A DNA stretch of 64,000 nt from NCBI RefSeq assembly GCF_002454115.1, contig NZ_DKIH01000013.1, positions 763,472 to 827,471 on the forward strand, read 5' to 3'. Positions 8,626-16,954 of this stretch are shown here, one piece after another (within the stretch, counting starts at the first letter, position 1; each line of letters starts with the position of its first letter). A program made the position numbers and the translations under genes. This DNA is from Sphingopyxis sp. UBA6723 (GTDB lineage Bacteria; Pseudomonadota; Alphaproteobacteria; Sphingomonadales; Sphingomonadaceae). The notes beneath the pieces are model-generated. The model did no database searches, had not been told where the DNA came from, and saw only the letters and a list, made by a program, of their open reading frames with translations.

Positions 8626-8873
8626 GGCTCGATCATATCCAGTCCGTTGCTGTCGATCATATCAAGCAGCTGCCGGATTTGATAGGGCTTCGCGTCCTTA
8701 CCGCTGGACTGAAGGTTCAGATTGCCTGGCACATCGGGGTGCTGGAAGATGTGATGGCTGCCATTGGTGCGCTTGAGTTCGAATCCGAAGGCTTCGACGA
8801 TACGGCGCAAATCCTTGAAACTGGCGCGTCCGTTCAAGCGGATGCGGGTGTAGAGTTTGGCGATGCTGGTCAC
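8622..8873 (-). CDS. hicA: HicA-family mRNA-interferase toxin
   Basis: 83 residues from GTG 8873. The HicA double-stranded-RNA-binding-like fold is shown by FKDLRRIVEAFGFELKR and the catalytic-histidine block NGSHHIFQHP, which retains the GSHH pattern. The protein has about 15 residues before the usual HicA start. HicA toxins cleave mRNA during translation. An inverted repeat (8878-8899) overlaps the region just upstream of the start, a plausible operator. Confidence 0.88.
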   Translation of the reverse strand: MTSIAKLYTRIRLNGRASFKDLRRIVEAFGFELKRTNGSHHIFQHPDVPGNLNLQSSGKDAKPYQIRQLLDMIDSNGLDMIEP

Positions 8874-8877
8874 GCGC

Positions 8878-8899
8878 GATGCTCCGTTTGAAGAGCATC
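8878..8899 (-). promoter_or_regulatory. Inverted repeat upstream of hicA, possible autoregulatory operator
   Basis: GATGCTC (8878-8884) and GAGCATC (8893-8899) are perfect 7-bp arms around 8 bases, ending 4 bases before the hicA start codon and overlapping its ribosome binding region. HicB-type complexes often repress their own promoter; the assignment here is inference from position. Confidence 0.45.
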
Positions 8900-8921
8900 A
8901 TTCGTAAATGGCGAAGCTGCG

Positions 8922-8953
8922 GCGTTCGAAATTAAATGTTTGTAATCGAACGC
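8922..8953 (-). terminator. Hairpin after fumarase
   Basis: GCGTTCGA (8922-8929) pairs with TCGAACGC (8946-8953) around an AT-rich 16-base loop, directly after the fumarase stop on the minus strand. There is no clear T tract, so it may be a 3'-end stabiliser or a weak terminator, or part of the hicA promoter. Confidence 0.4.
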
Positions 8954-8961
8954 TGACGCCC

Positions 8962-10485
8962 TCAAACCCCCGCCAGCAACCCCTCATCCTTGATCCGCTG
9001 CTGCCACAGCATCGGCGCGTTGACGTGGACGTTCTGGCCTTCGCTGTCGACCGCGACGGTGACGGGGAAGTCGTGAACCTCGAACTCGTATATCGCCTCC
9101 ATGCCGAGATCGGCGAAACCGACGACCTCGCTGCCCTTGATCGCGCGCGCGACGAGATAGGCGGCGCCGCCGACCGCCATCAGATAGGCGCTCTTGTGCC
9201 TGGCGATCGATTGCGTCGCGGCGGGGCCGCGTTCGGCCTTGCCGACGCAGGCGAGCAGGCCTTGGTCCAGCATCATGTCCATGAACTTGTCCATGCGCGT
9301 CGCGGTCGTGGGACCTGCGGGGCCGACGATTTCCTCGCCGACCGGATCGACCGGGCCGACATAATAGATGACGCGGTCCTTGAAGCTGACGGGCAATTCC
9401 TCGCCCTTGGAGAGCATCTCGGCAATGCGTTTGTGCGCGGCGTCGCGGCCGGTGAGCATCTTGCCATTGAGGAGGAGGCGGTCGCCCTGTTTCCAGCTTG
9501 CCACCACGTCGGGGGTGAGATTGTCGAGGTCGACGCGGATCGCCGCGGCGTCGGGTTGCCAGTCGATCTGCGGATAGTCGGCGAGCACCGGCGGTTCGAG
9601 GAAGGCGGGGCCGCTGCCGTCGAGCGTCACATGCGCGTGGCGGGTCGCGGCGCAATTGGGGATCATCGCGACGGGCTTTGACGCGGCGTGGGTCGGCCAG
9701 TCGGCGATCTTGACGTCGAGCACCGTCGCGAGGCCGCCGAGCCCCTGCGCGCCGATGCCGAGCGCATTGACCTTTTCATAAAGCTCGATGCGCAGCTCCT
9801 CGGTCGGATTGCTGGGACCGCGCGCGAGCAGTTCGGTCATATCGATCGGGTCCATCAGCGACTGCTTGGCGAGCAGCATCGCCTTTTCGGCAGTGCCGCC
9901 GATGCCGATGCCGAGCATGCCCGGCGGACACCAGCCGGCGCCCATCTGCGGCACCATTTCGAGCACCCAGTCGACGATCGAATCCGACGGGTTCATCATC
10001 TTGAACTTCGACTTGTTCTCGCTGCCGCCGCCCTTCGCGGCGACGTCGATCACGACCTTGTTGCCGGGGACCATCTCGACGTTGAGGACCGAGGGGGTGT
10101 TGTCCTTGGTGTTGACGCGGCTGAACGCGGGGTCGGCGAGGATCGAGGCGCGGAGCTTGTTTTCGGGGTGGAGATAGGCGCGGCGCACGCCCTCATCGAC
10201 CACCTGCTGCAGGCTACGCGGGCTGTCGAGGCGGCAGTCCATGCCCCATTTGATGAAGACGGTGACGATGCCGGTGTCCTGGCAGATCGGGCGATGCCCC
10301 TCGGCACACATGCGGCTGTTCGACAGGATCTGCGCCATCGCATCCTTGGCGGCGGGCGACACTTCGCGCTCGTACGCCGCGGCCAGCGCGCGGATATAGT
10401 CCATCGGGTGGAAATAGCTGATGTACTGGAGCGCGTCGGCGATGGTCTCGACGAGGTCGTCTTCGCGGATGATGACGGTGTTCAT
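8962..10485 (-). CDS. fumA: Class I fumarate hydratase, [4Fe-4S] type
   Basis: 507 residues, the usual length of single-chain class I fumarases. Candidate cluster-binding cysteines are C68 (ICQDTG), C186 (GWCPPGM) and C278 (PNCAATRH), spaced like those of E. coli FumA. The N-terminal alpha domain carries CQDTGIVTVFIKWG; the C-terminal beta domain carries GPAGPTTATRMDKFMD. The enzyme interconverts fumarate and malate in the TCA cycle and is oxygen-sensitive. No neighbouring TCA gene is present; sucC is 10 kb away. Confidence 0.95.
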   Translation of the reverse strand: MNTVIIREDDLVETIADALQYISYFHPMDYIRALAAAYEREVSPAAKDAMAQILSNSRMCAEGHRPICQDTGIVTVFIKWGMDCRLDSPRSLQQVVDEGVRRAYLHPENKLRASILADPAFSRVNTKDNTPSVLNVEMVPGNKVVIDVAAKGGGSENKSKFKMMNPSDSIVDWVLEMVPQMGAGWCPPGMLGIGIGGTAEKAMLLAKQSLMDPIDMTELLARGPSNPTEELRIELYEKVNALGIGAQGLGGLATVLDVKIADWPTHAASKPVAMIPNCAATRHAHVTLDGSGPAFLEPPVLADYPQIDWQPDAAAIRVDLDNLTPDVVASWKQGDRLLLNGKMLTGRDAAHKRIAEMLSKGEELPVSFKDRVIYYVGPVDPVGEEIVGPAGPTTATRMDKFMDMMLDQGLLACVGKAERGPAATQSIARHKSAYLMAVGGAAYLVARAIKGSEVVGFADLGMEAIYEFEVHDFPVTVAVDSEGQNVHVNAPMLWQQRIKDEGLLAGV

Positions 10486-10557
10486 TTGCAGCCTTTCGCC
10501 CTGTTTGCGGGATTCGCCGGTTTCCCTAGACCTGCATCGCCGGGGTGGAAAGAGGGG

Positions 10558-11328
10558 TCAGTCGCGGCCCGGATCGACGAGCGGGCGTTTGCGGGCCAGC
10601 GCCCGCCAGCTTCCGACCGCGGCGAGCGCAATCAACAATAGCCAACCGCCCGCCGCCGAGGGGATCAGCGCCCAGGCAAAGGCGGCGGGGGTGATGAGTG
10701 CCATCACGGTCGGGATGGCGGCAAGGATGGCGACGGTACCGAACAGCGCCCACCAGCGCCCCAATTGCGTCGCCGCGGCCCCGATGACGACATTGGTCAG
10801 CGCAAGGAGCAGGAATTTCGCCGCGACAGGATAGGGCAGGCTGGCCATCGCCGGCGAATAATCGCCCGCGGTAAAGGCGGCCTGGATGTCGAACAACAGC
10901 CAGTTTTCATACGCATCGCATAGCGCCGCGGCGACCGGGAGCGCCGCGGCAGCGAGCAGCGGGCGCAGACGAAGTTCGCGCCACAGGGCAAGGCAGCCGC
11001 TGGCGAGAAAGCCCGCGTAGAGCAGCATATAGAAGTAATCCTGCTCGTTCCCCGCGCGCATCGCGGCCAGGCGGATGACTTGCTGCGGGTCGGTAAAGAA
11101 GCCGAAGATTGCTTCGAGGTCGGCTTGGCTGCCGGCAAATTCGAACGCGAGGACGGGCGGCCCATAGCCGGGAGCGATGTCGTGTCCGGTCTGCGGAAAG
11201 ACCTGCGTCAGATGGAGGCCGAACAGCGCCGCCGCGATGCCGAGTGCCAGCGCCCAGTACCAGAAGCGTGTTGGTGCAAGTGGCCGCTCATGCTGCGCCT
11301 CGATCCAATGCTGGAACCCCCCGGCCAT
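10558..11328 (-). CDS. Integral membrane protein, unknown function
   Basis: 256 residues with about six hydrophobic segments: one near residues 22-42 after a polar N-terminus, a soluble loop of about 55 residues, then helices near 100-116, 122-142, 165-187, 192-212 and 215-235. A polar motif YENWLLFD lies between helices. No family is recognised. It sits between fumA and the zur-like gene, all on the minus strand, with a repeat upstream. Confidence 0.65.
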   Translation of the reverse strand: MAGGFQHWIEAQHERPLAPTRFWYWALALGIAAALFGLHLTQVFPQTGHDIAPGYGPPVLAFEFAGSQADLEAIFGFFTDPQQVIRLAAMRAGNEQDYFYMLLYAGFLASGCLALWRELRLRPLLAAAALPVAAALCDAYENWLLFDIQAAFTAGDYSPAMASLPYPVAAKFLLLALTNVVIGAAATQLGRWWALFGTVAILAAIPTVMALITPAAFAWALIPSAAGGWLLLIALAAVGSWRALARKRPLVDPGRD

Positions 11329-11357
11329 CGCTGAAGCCTACCCCGGTCGCACCAGTC

Positions 11358-11448
11358 GCTGTTCCCCGGCGAAAGCCGGGGCCCAGTGCGTTCGAACGCG
11401 ACAGTTGGGCCGTACCGCCCTGGACCCCGGCTTTCTCCGGGGAACAGC
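11358..11448. repeat. Palindromic repeat between zur-like gene and membrane protein gene
   Basis: GCTGTTCCCCGGCGAAAGCC begins the left arm and its near-exact complement ends at 11448; the arms are about 27 bases with two mismatches. It fills most of the 172-base gap. The core (CCCCGGCGAAAGCCGGGG) is a frequent palindrome of sphingomonad intergenic DNA. Confidence 0.85.
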
Positions 11449-11500
11449 TCTCACCTGTCTATAGACGATTGGCGCTGCCTCCGGAGCGCGGCGGCACACC

Positions 11501-11965
11501 CTATTGGCACTCGGCGCATTTGCCGCGCACTTCGATCACCGGGCGCTCGGCGGCGAAGCCGGTGGCGTTGGCGGCGGCGCGGACGCCGGTCGAGAGCTTG
11601 TCATCATCGACATGCACCGCGCTGCCGCATTCGTCGCAGATCAGGAAGATGCAGTCGTGCAGGCAGCCGGGATGGCTGTTGGCGACAAAGGCATTGGCGC
11701 TTTCGACGCGGCGGACCAGGTTGTTGGCGACGAACAGGTCAAGGATGCGATAGACGCTGTTCGGCGCGACGCGTTTGCCGCGCGCTTTCGACACCATATC
11801 GGCGATTTCATAGGCGCTGGCGGGCTTGCCGATGGCGGCGACGGCATCGAAAATCTGTGCGCGCATGTCGGTCCATGCTTCGCCCGCGCCTTCGAGCGCG
11901 GTTTGCGCTGCCTTGGCGAGCGAGGCGCCGCTGGCCTCGACGTGCGGATGATCATGCTTGCCCAT
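11501..11965 (-). CDS. zur: Fur-family transcriptional regulator, Zur-like
   Basis: 154 residues. The DNA-binding half contains EIADMVSKARGKRVAPNSVYRILDLF, a Fur-type winged helix. The dimerisation half has HPGCLHDCIFLICDECGSA, with a CxxC pair, and a C-terminal GKCAEC pair, so four structural-zinc cysteines are visible. The histidine-rich N-terminus (GKHDHPH) may bind metal. The gene follows the MerC-domain gene and best fits Zur, which represses zinc uptake genes when zinc is plentiful. Fur or PerR are less likely. Confidence 0.8.
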   Translation of the reverse strand: MGKHDHPHVEASGASLAKAAQTALEGAGEAWTDMRAQIFDAVAAIGKPASAYEIADMVSKARGKRVAPNSVYRILDLFVANNLVRRVESANAFVANSHPGCLHDCIFLICDECGSAVHVDDDKLSTGVRAAANATGFAAERPVIEVRGKCAECQ

Positions 11966-12095
11966 GGGCGTTTCCTTGTGCCGCGCGGCGATCTGCGCCA
12001 GCTCTTGGAGTTAATGTAGGCGGTTTGGGGGGTGTCCGCAAGTTACGGACCAGTCCATTCCGGTGCCGTGATCGGTGGCGTCGTCAGCGTCCGCG

Positions 12096-12527
12096 TCAGT
12101 GTCTGGCGCGGCGGTTGAGATCGTGGCCGAGCGCAACAACGGCGACGCCGATCATCGTCGCCAGCACTTCGCTGCCATCATGCGGCCGCGACAGCGCGCC
12201 CGCCATCATGCCGAGCCCGAAGCTGCCGACCGCGAAGGGCATCACATAACCGTGGCTGAGCACGCCCGAGACGAGGGTGATGAGCGCAAAGCCGATCGCG
12301 ATGATCAGGCCGATTTCGTGGAACAGGTGATTGTCGAACGCGACACCGACCGAGGCGATCGAGGCAAACAGGACGGTGCTGACGAGGCAATGGACGAGGC
12401 ACAGCCCCGACAGGCCCATCGCCAGTTGGTCACCCGAAAGCGAGGTGAGCGGCCGTTTCTCGCGCGCAGCCCGCACGACCGCGCCGAGGCGCGTCAGAAC
12501 AGGGGCAGGGCTGGCGACTTGGGTCAC
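12096..12527 (-). CDS. MerC-domain membrane protein
   Basis: 143 residues with four hydrophobic segments (about 38-58, 68-86, 94-112, 118-135). The first helix contains GLCLVHCL, the Cys/His pattern of the MerC mercury-transport family. Placed 130 bases upstream of the zur-like gene on the same strand, it is more likely linked to zinc or general metal handling than to mercury, since no merA, merP or merR is nearby. That role is inference. Confidence 0.75.
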   Translation of the reverse strand: MTQVASPAPVLTRLGAVVRAAREKRPLTSLSGDQLAMGLSGLCLVHCLVSTVLFASIASVGVAFDNHLFHEIGLIIAIGFALITLVSGVLSHGYVMPFAVGSFGLGMMAGALSRPHDGSEVLATMIGVAVVALGHDLNRRARH

Positions 12528-12582
12528 CCGATTCTCCGTTGGGGCAGTTGCGGGGCGGGATATGGCATAACATGACCGAGGT

Positions 12583-12599
12583 TACAATGTCTCATTGTA
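12583..12599 (-). promoter_or_regulatory. Palindrome upstream of MerC/zur genes, possible metal-regulator operator
   Basis: TACAATG-TCT-CATTGTA is a perfect 7-3-7 inverted repeat, overlapped by a second palindrome ATTGTACAAT (12594-12603). It lies 56 bases upstream of the MerC-domain start. A half-site ATAACAT, as in alphaproteobacterial Zur boxes, lies between (12567-12573). Whether Zur or another regulator binds is inference. Confidence 0.4.
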
Positions 12600-14298
12600 C
12601 AATTGGCGATGCTTGTGCCTTCTCCGCCCTGAGCGCCTTGCGATCCAGCTTGCCGATCATCGTCTTGGGCAGGTTGAGCCGCACTTCGACCGCGTTGACC
12701 CGCTCGTGCTTGCCGAGCTGGGGGTTGAGCCAGGCGGCGAGGGCTTCGCCCGATATCTCATAGCCTTCTTCCAGCGTCACGAACGCTTTCGGCGCTTCGC
12801 CGCGATAGGCATCGGGAACGCCGAGCACGATTGCTTCCTTCACCGCAGGATGCTCGTAAAGATGCGCCTCGATCACGCTCGGATAGACTTTGAAGCCGCC
12901 GACCGCGATCATGTCCTTCAGCCGATCGACGATGCGGATATAGCCGCCGTCCTCGACCACCGCGACGTCGCCGGTGCGCAGCCAGCCGTCGGCGGTGAAG
13001 CTGTCGAGGTCGGCGTCGGGGCGATTCCAATAGCCCTGCATGACCTGCGGCCCCTTGACCGCGAGTTCGCCGGGTTCGCCGTCTGGGGCATCCTTGGTCG
13101 GGTCTTCCTTGTCGAGCAGGCGGATGCGCGTCGCGGGGAGCGGCTGGCCGATCGTGCCGGGACGCACGGGGCCATCATAAGGGTTGGTCGCGACGACGCC
13201 CGAGCTTTCTGTGAGGCCATAGCCTTCGACGAGCGAGGCGCCGGTTGTGGCGGTGAATTTTTCGCGCAGTTCGGCGGGCATCGGCGCGCCGCCTGAAATG
13301 CAGATGCGTAAGCTGGAGAAGTCGGTCTTTGCGAGGTCGGGATGGTCGAGCAGTGCCTGGTACATCGTCGGCACGCCGGGCAGCGCGGTCGTCTTGCTGC
13401 GGGTGATTGCCGCCAGCGCCTGCTTCGCATCGAAGCGCGGCAGCATGGTGATCGTGCCGCCATTAAGGATGGTGCGGTTGAGCACGCAGGTGTTGGCAAA
13501 GACGTGGAAGAAAGGGAGCACGCCAAGAATACGATCCTGCGCATCATGGTCTGGATCGATCGCGTTCACCTGCCGCGCGTTGGCGGTCAGATTCTGGTGC
13601 GTCAGCTTCGCTCCCTTGGGCGTGCCGGTAGTGCCGCCGGTATATTGGATCAGCGCAACATCCTGTTCGGGATCGATGGCAACCGGCTCGGGGCGGGCAT
13701 CGTTGGCGATCAGCGCCGAGAAGCGGATGATGCGGGGGTCGGACGGGATAGTGGCAATGTCGGAGCGTTTGAACAGGCGGAAGAGCAGTGCCTTGTGGCA
13801 GGCGAGGCCGCCCGCGACCGAGCCGACGACGAGTCGCTGAAGGCTCGACCCGTCGAGCACCTTGATCGCGGTGGGCAGCAGCGCCGCGGCGCTGACCGTG
13901 AACAAGGTGTCCGTCCCCGAATCCTCGACCTGCTCCTCCAGCTCGCGCGCGGTGTAGAGCGGCGAAAAGTTAACCACCGTCGCCCCGGCGGCGAGCGCGC
14001 CATAATAGGCCGCGACATAATGCGGAACATTGGGGAGGAACAGTCCGACGCGGCGGCCCTTGCCGATCCCCAGCTGTTGCAGCCCGCGCGCGACCCGCGC
14101 GGCGCCGCGGGCAACTTCGGAATAGCTGAAACGGCGGCCCATGAAATCGAGCATCGCCGCCGCGCCCCGCCGCTCGACGCTGGCGGCGAACATCGCCGGC
14201 AGCGACAGCGGCGCGAACGACTGATCCCAGGCCGTCGGATGCTGATAATCGGTCGACCAGGAAAATTCGCTGTCCATCGCGGGAAAATATCCTCTCAT
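12592..14298 (-). CDS. Long-chain fatty-acid-CoA ligase (AMP-forming)
   Basis: 568 residues from ATG 14298 (MRGYFPAMDSEFSW), chosen for its GGAAAG ribosome binding site; ATG 14277 is possible. ANL-superfamily motifs are complete: P-loop YTGGTTGTPKGAK (about 212-224), motif VEGYGLTESS, and GWLRTGDVAVVEDGGYI (about 430), with the C-terminal lysine in PKTMIGKLDRKALR. The enzyme activates fatty acids to acyl-CoA via acyl-AMP. A near-palindrome upstream (14313) suggests repression by a TetR-type regulator, a common arrangement for such ligases. The exact chain length is unknown. Confidence 0.9.
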   Translation of the reverse strand: MRGYFPAMDSEFSWSTDYQHPTAWDQSFAPLSLPAMFAASVERRGAAAMLDFMGRRFSYSEVARGAARVARGLQQLGIGKGRRVGLFLPNVPHYVAAYYGALAAGATVVNFSPLYTARELEEQVEDSGTDTLFTVSAAALLPTAIKVLDGSSLQRLVVGSVAGGLACHKALLFRLFKRSDIATIPSDPRIIRFSALIANDARPEPVAIDPEQDVALIQYTGGTTGTPKGAKLTHQNLTANARQVNAIDPDHDAQDRILGVLPFFHVFANTCVLNRTILNGGTITMLPRFDAKQALAAITRSKTTALPGVPTMYQALLDHPDLAKTDFSSLRICISGGAPMPAELREKFTATTGASLVEGYGLTESSGVVATNPYDGPVRPGTIGQPLPATRIRLLDKEDPTKDAPDGEPGELAVKGPQVMQGYWNRPDADLDSFTADGWLRTGDVAVVEDGGYIRIVDRLKDMIAVGGFKVYPSVIEAHLYEHPAVKEAIVLGVPDAYRGEAPKAFVTLEEGYEISGEALAAWLNPQLGKHERVNAVEVRLNLPKTMIGKLDRKALRAEKAQASPIVQ

Positions 14299-14312
14299 TC
14301 TTGTGGCTTTCC

Positions 14313-14326
14313 TGACACTAGGGTCA
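14313..14326 (-). promoter_or_regulatory. Near-palindromic operator upstream of acyl-CoA ligase
   Basis: TGACACT-AGGGTCA is a 14-base palindrome with one mismatch, 15 bases before the ligase start. The shape (TGACACT with AGTGTCA) is like sites bound by TetR-family fatty-acid regulators. Assignment is by position and symmetry only. Confidence 0.4.
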
Positions 14327-14409
14327 GTAAGCCGACATCGCAACCGGGCCGCGCTTGCGGCGCGCGACTGCCGCGGCTAGTTGTGCAGGCAAGGACCAAG
14401 GGGACGATC

Positions 14410-14958
14410 ATGAACTTATTGCATTGGCGTTCGACCATCGGAACTTGCGCGCTCGCGTGGGGGGTTTTGATTGCGACGCCGGTCGCGGCGAAGGACAACG
14501 ATGCCCCGACCACCCCGGTCCAGGTCCAACAGCTTTATGACTGCCGCGCGGTTCCCGATGCCGCCGCGCGGCTCGCGTGTTTCGACCAGCAGGTCGCGGC
14601 GCTCGAACAAGCACAGATCGCCAATGACATCACCTTTTTCGATCGCAATTCGGCGCAAAAGGCAAGGCGCGGGCTGTTCGGTTTCACGTTGCGCGATCTG
14701 CCCTTCTTTGGCGGAGGCGACGACGACAAGGAAAAGATGACCCGGCTGGAATCGACGATCAAATGGGCGCGCCGCGAAGGTTATAACAAGATGCGCTTTG
14801 AAATCGAGGATGGCGCGGTCTGGATTCAGACCGACCAGACCGACTTGCCGCGCGACCCCAAGGCGGGCGAAAAGGTCGTGATCACCCCCGGCGCGGTGGG
14901 CAGTTATTTTGCCGAGATTGGCAGTCTGAAACGCATTCGCGTTCGCCGTGAGCGTTGA
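14410..14958 (+). CDS. Exported protein, unknown function
   Basis: 182 residues from ATG 14410 (MNLLHWRSTIGTCALAWGVL), a signal peptide ending near PVAAKD. A YDCRAVPDAAARLACFD motif with two cysteines follows; this short Cys-x(13)-Cys pattern occurs in several small periplasmic proteins. The middle has FGFTLRDLPFFGGG, then a beta-rich C-terminal half ending in basic residues. Divergent from the acyl-CoA ligase. No function is recognised. Confidence 0.75.
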   Translation: MNLLHWRSTIGTCALAWGVLIATPVAAKDNDAPTTPVQVQQLYDCRAVPDAAARLACFDQQVAALEQAQIANDITFFDRNSAQKARRGLFGFTLRDLPFFGGGDDDKEKMTRLESTIKWARREGYNKMRFEIEDGAVWIQTDQTDLPRDPKAGEKVVITPGAVGSYFAEIGSLKRIRVRRER

Positions 14959-14991
14959 CACCGTCGCGGGTAAAGCAGATCGGGGCAACCG

Positions 14992-16842
14992 TTGTCAGGC
15001 GATCTAGGCGTGCGCGCGACGGGCGATAACCCCCCGTTTGTCTTGCTCGATGACGCGCGGGCCGTTGGGGCGGCGCCCGCGCGACTGTTTCAGAACCCAG
15101 TGGAAATTCTGGTCGCGCGGGGCGCGGCGGAGGTTTCTGCCCTGTTCGATGCGCTGGAAATGGCGAGCGCCCGCGGGCTCCATGCCGCGGGCTATATGCA
15201 CTATGAAGCGGGTAAGGGTTTGGCGTCTGCGTGGCGAGGTGCGCAGCGGCCCGTCGATGGGAATTGCCCGCCGCTTGCCTGGTTCGGGCTGTTCGAGCGG
15301 GTTGAACGAATCGACCCCGATGCGGTGCCGGGACTGCTGCCTGATCCCGAAGCTGCGTGGGTCGGCGCAGTGGCACCGCGGGTGTCCCGCGCCGATTATC
15401 TTGCGGCGGTCGAGGCGGTGCTGGGCTATATTGCTGCCGGCGACATCTATCAGGCCAATTTGACCTTTCGCGCCGATGTGCCGGTGCTGGGCGATCCGCT
15501 GGCGATCCACGCGCGGCTGCGGCCGACGGCGCGCGCGGGTTATGGCGGAGTGATCTGGACCGGCGAGCGGGCCATCGTGTCGCATTCGCCCGAGCTGTTC
15601 TTTGCGCTGCGCGATGGCCAGGTGATGGCGCGGCCGATGAAGGGGACGGCGGCGCGATTGCAGGATAGCGATGCCAACGCGGCGGCGGCACGCGCGCTGG
15701 CTGACGATCCTAAACAGCGTGCCGAAAATCTGATGATCGTCGACCTGATCCGCAACGACCTGTCGCGCGTTGCGGTGCCGGGGTCGGTCGCGGTGCCCGA
15801 CCTGTTCCGCGTCGAGAGCTTTCCTACGATCCACCAGCTTGTCTCCGATGTCAGCGCGCGCCTGCCCGATGGCGTCGGCGCGGTTGATGTGCTGCGCGCC
15901 GCCTTTCCCTGCGGATCGATCACCGGCGCGCCCAAGGTGCGGGCGATGGAAATCATCGATGAACTGGAGGGCGACGCGCGCGGACTGTACACGGGATCGA
16001 TCGGTTTCATCGACCCCGACGGCGACGCAGCGTTCAATGTTGCGATCCGCACGCTTGTGCTTGCGCGCGCGGACGACTTGCCAGGCGGTGCAAATCGCGC
16101 CACGCTGGGTTTGGGTTCGGGAATTGTCGCCGACAGCCAACCGGCTGAGGAATGGCGCGAATGTCTGGCGAAGGGGGAGTTTGTGGGGGCAGCGGGGGCG
16201 CGTTTCGACCTGATCGAAACCATGTTCTTTGACCCGATCGAGGGGGTGCAACGGGTGGAAGGGCATCTGGCCCGGATGAAGGCGAGCGCCGAAACGCTGG
16301 GTTTCGCGTTCGACCGGCACGGCGCGCGCAACAGCCTGCAATCAGCGACCTTTCGGCTGCGCAGCGCGGCGCGGGTGCGGATGCGGCTGGCGCCGTCGGG
16401 GGCGCTCGCGGTAGAGGTTTCGCCGCTGCCGCGGCTCGCCGAGCTGCCGGTGCCGGTCGCGGTGCGTCCCGCGCCGATGGCCGCCGACGATTTTCGGCTG
16501 GCGCACAAGACCAGCCAGCGAGCGGCTTATGACGATGCGCGCTTGGAAAGCGGCGCTGCCGAGGTTGTGTTTGTCGACGAGCCGGGTTTCGTGACCGAGG
16601 GTAGCTGGAGCAATATCTTTGTCGAACGCGACGGCCAGCTGCTCACCCCACCGCTGGCGCTGGGGCTGCTGCCCGGTGTGCTGCGCGCCGAGCTGATCGA
16701 CAAGGGACGCGCGGTCGAATCGCATCTGCGGCTGGCCGATCTGGCGGATGGTTTCTTTATCGGCAATTCGTTGCGCGGGCTGGTCCCGGCGCGGTTGGCG
16801 GACGCTACGGCAACGGAATCGCCTGACCTGCACCTTGCATAG
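14992..16842 (+). CDS. pabBC: Aminodeoxychorismate synthase component I fused to aminodeoxychorismate lyase (PabB-PabC)
   Basis: 616 residues from TTG 14992; GTG 15010 in the same frame is equally possible. Residues 1-400 are the chorismate-utilising PabB domain: GDIYQANLTFR, ARPMKGTAAR, ENLMIVDLIRNDLSRVA and FPCGSITGAPKVRAMEI are visible. From about residue 405 (ETMFFDPIEGVQRVEGHL) a PabC domain follows, a PLP fold-IV lyase with catalytic lysine in HKTSQRAAYDDA and FVTEGSWSNIFV. Together they turn chorismate, with glutamine-derived ammonia, into p-aminobenzoate for folate. The fusion is common in alphaproteobacteria. A PabA glutaminase gene is not in the window. Confidence 0.92.
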   Translation: MSGDLGVRATGDNPPFVLLDDARAVGAAPARLFQNPVEILVARGAAEVSALFDALEMASARGLHAAGYMHYEAGKGLASAWRGAQRPVDGNCPPLAWFGLFERVERIDPDAVPGLLPDPEAAWVGAVAPRVSRADYLAAVEAVLGYIAAGDIYQANLTFRADVPVLGDPLAIHARLRPTARAGYGGVIWTGERAIVSHSPELFFALRDGQVMARPMKGTAARLQDSDANAAAARALADDPKQRAENLMIVDLIRNDLSRVAVPGSVAVPDLFRVESFPTIHQLVSDVSARLPDGVGAVDVLRAAFPCGSITGAPKVRAMEIIDELEGDARGLYTGSIGFIDPDGDAAFNVAIRTLVLARADDLPGGANRATLGLGSGIVADSQPAEEWRECLAKGEFVGAAGARFDLIETMFFDPIEGVQRVEGHLARMKASAETLGFAFDRHGARNSLQSATFRLRSAARVRMRLAPSGALAVEVSPLPRLAELPVPVAVRPAPMAADDFRLAHKTSQRAAYDDARLESGAAEVVFVDEPGFVTEGSWSNIFVERDGQLLTPPLALGLLPGVLRAELIDKGRAVESHLRLADLADGFFIGNSLRGLVPARLADATATESPDLHLA

Positions 16843-16954
16843 GTAAATTATCCCACGCTGCGCTTGCGAAGATCGGGCGGAGGCTTTAGGCGCGGCCCCG
16901 CGCAATTTCCGGTCAAATCACCGCCTGTCCGCGCAAGCTACGGAAAGTATCGTC

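Noticed and set aside
12096..12527. Mercury resistance operon
   Set aside because: Only a MerC-like protein; no merA, merP, merT or merR nearby.
13342..14409. Long plus-strand open frame preceding the exported protein at 14410
   Set aside because: It is antisense to the acyl-CoA ligase and gives Arg-rich, non-homologous sequence; the signal peptide at 14410 marks the real start.
14992..15010. A single certain start for pabBC
   Set aside because: TTG 14992 and GTG 15010 are both in frame and neither has a clear ribosome binding site; the longer form was listed and the doubt stated.
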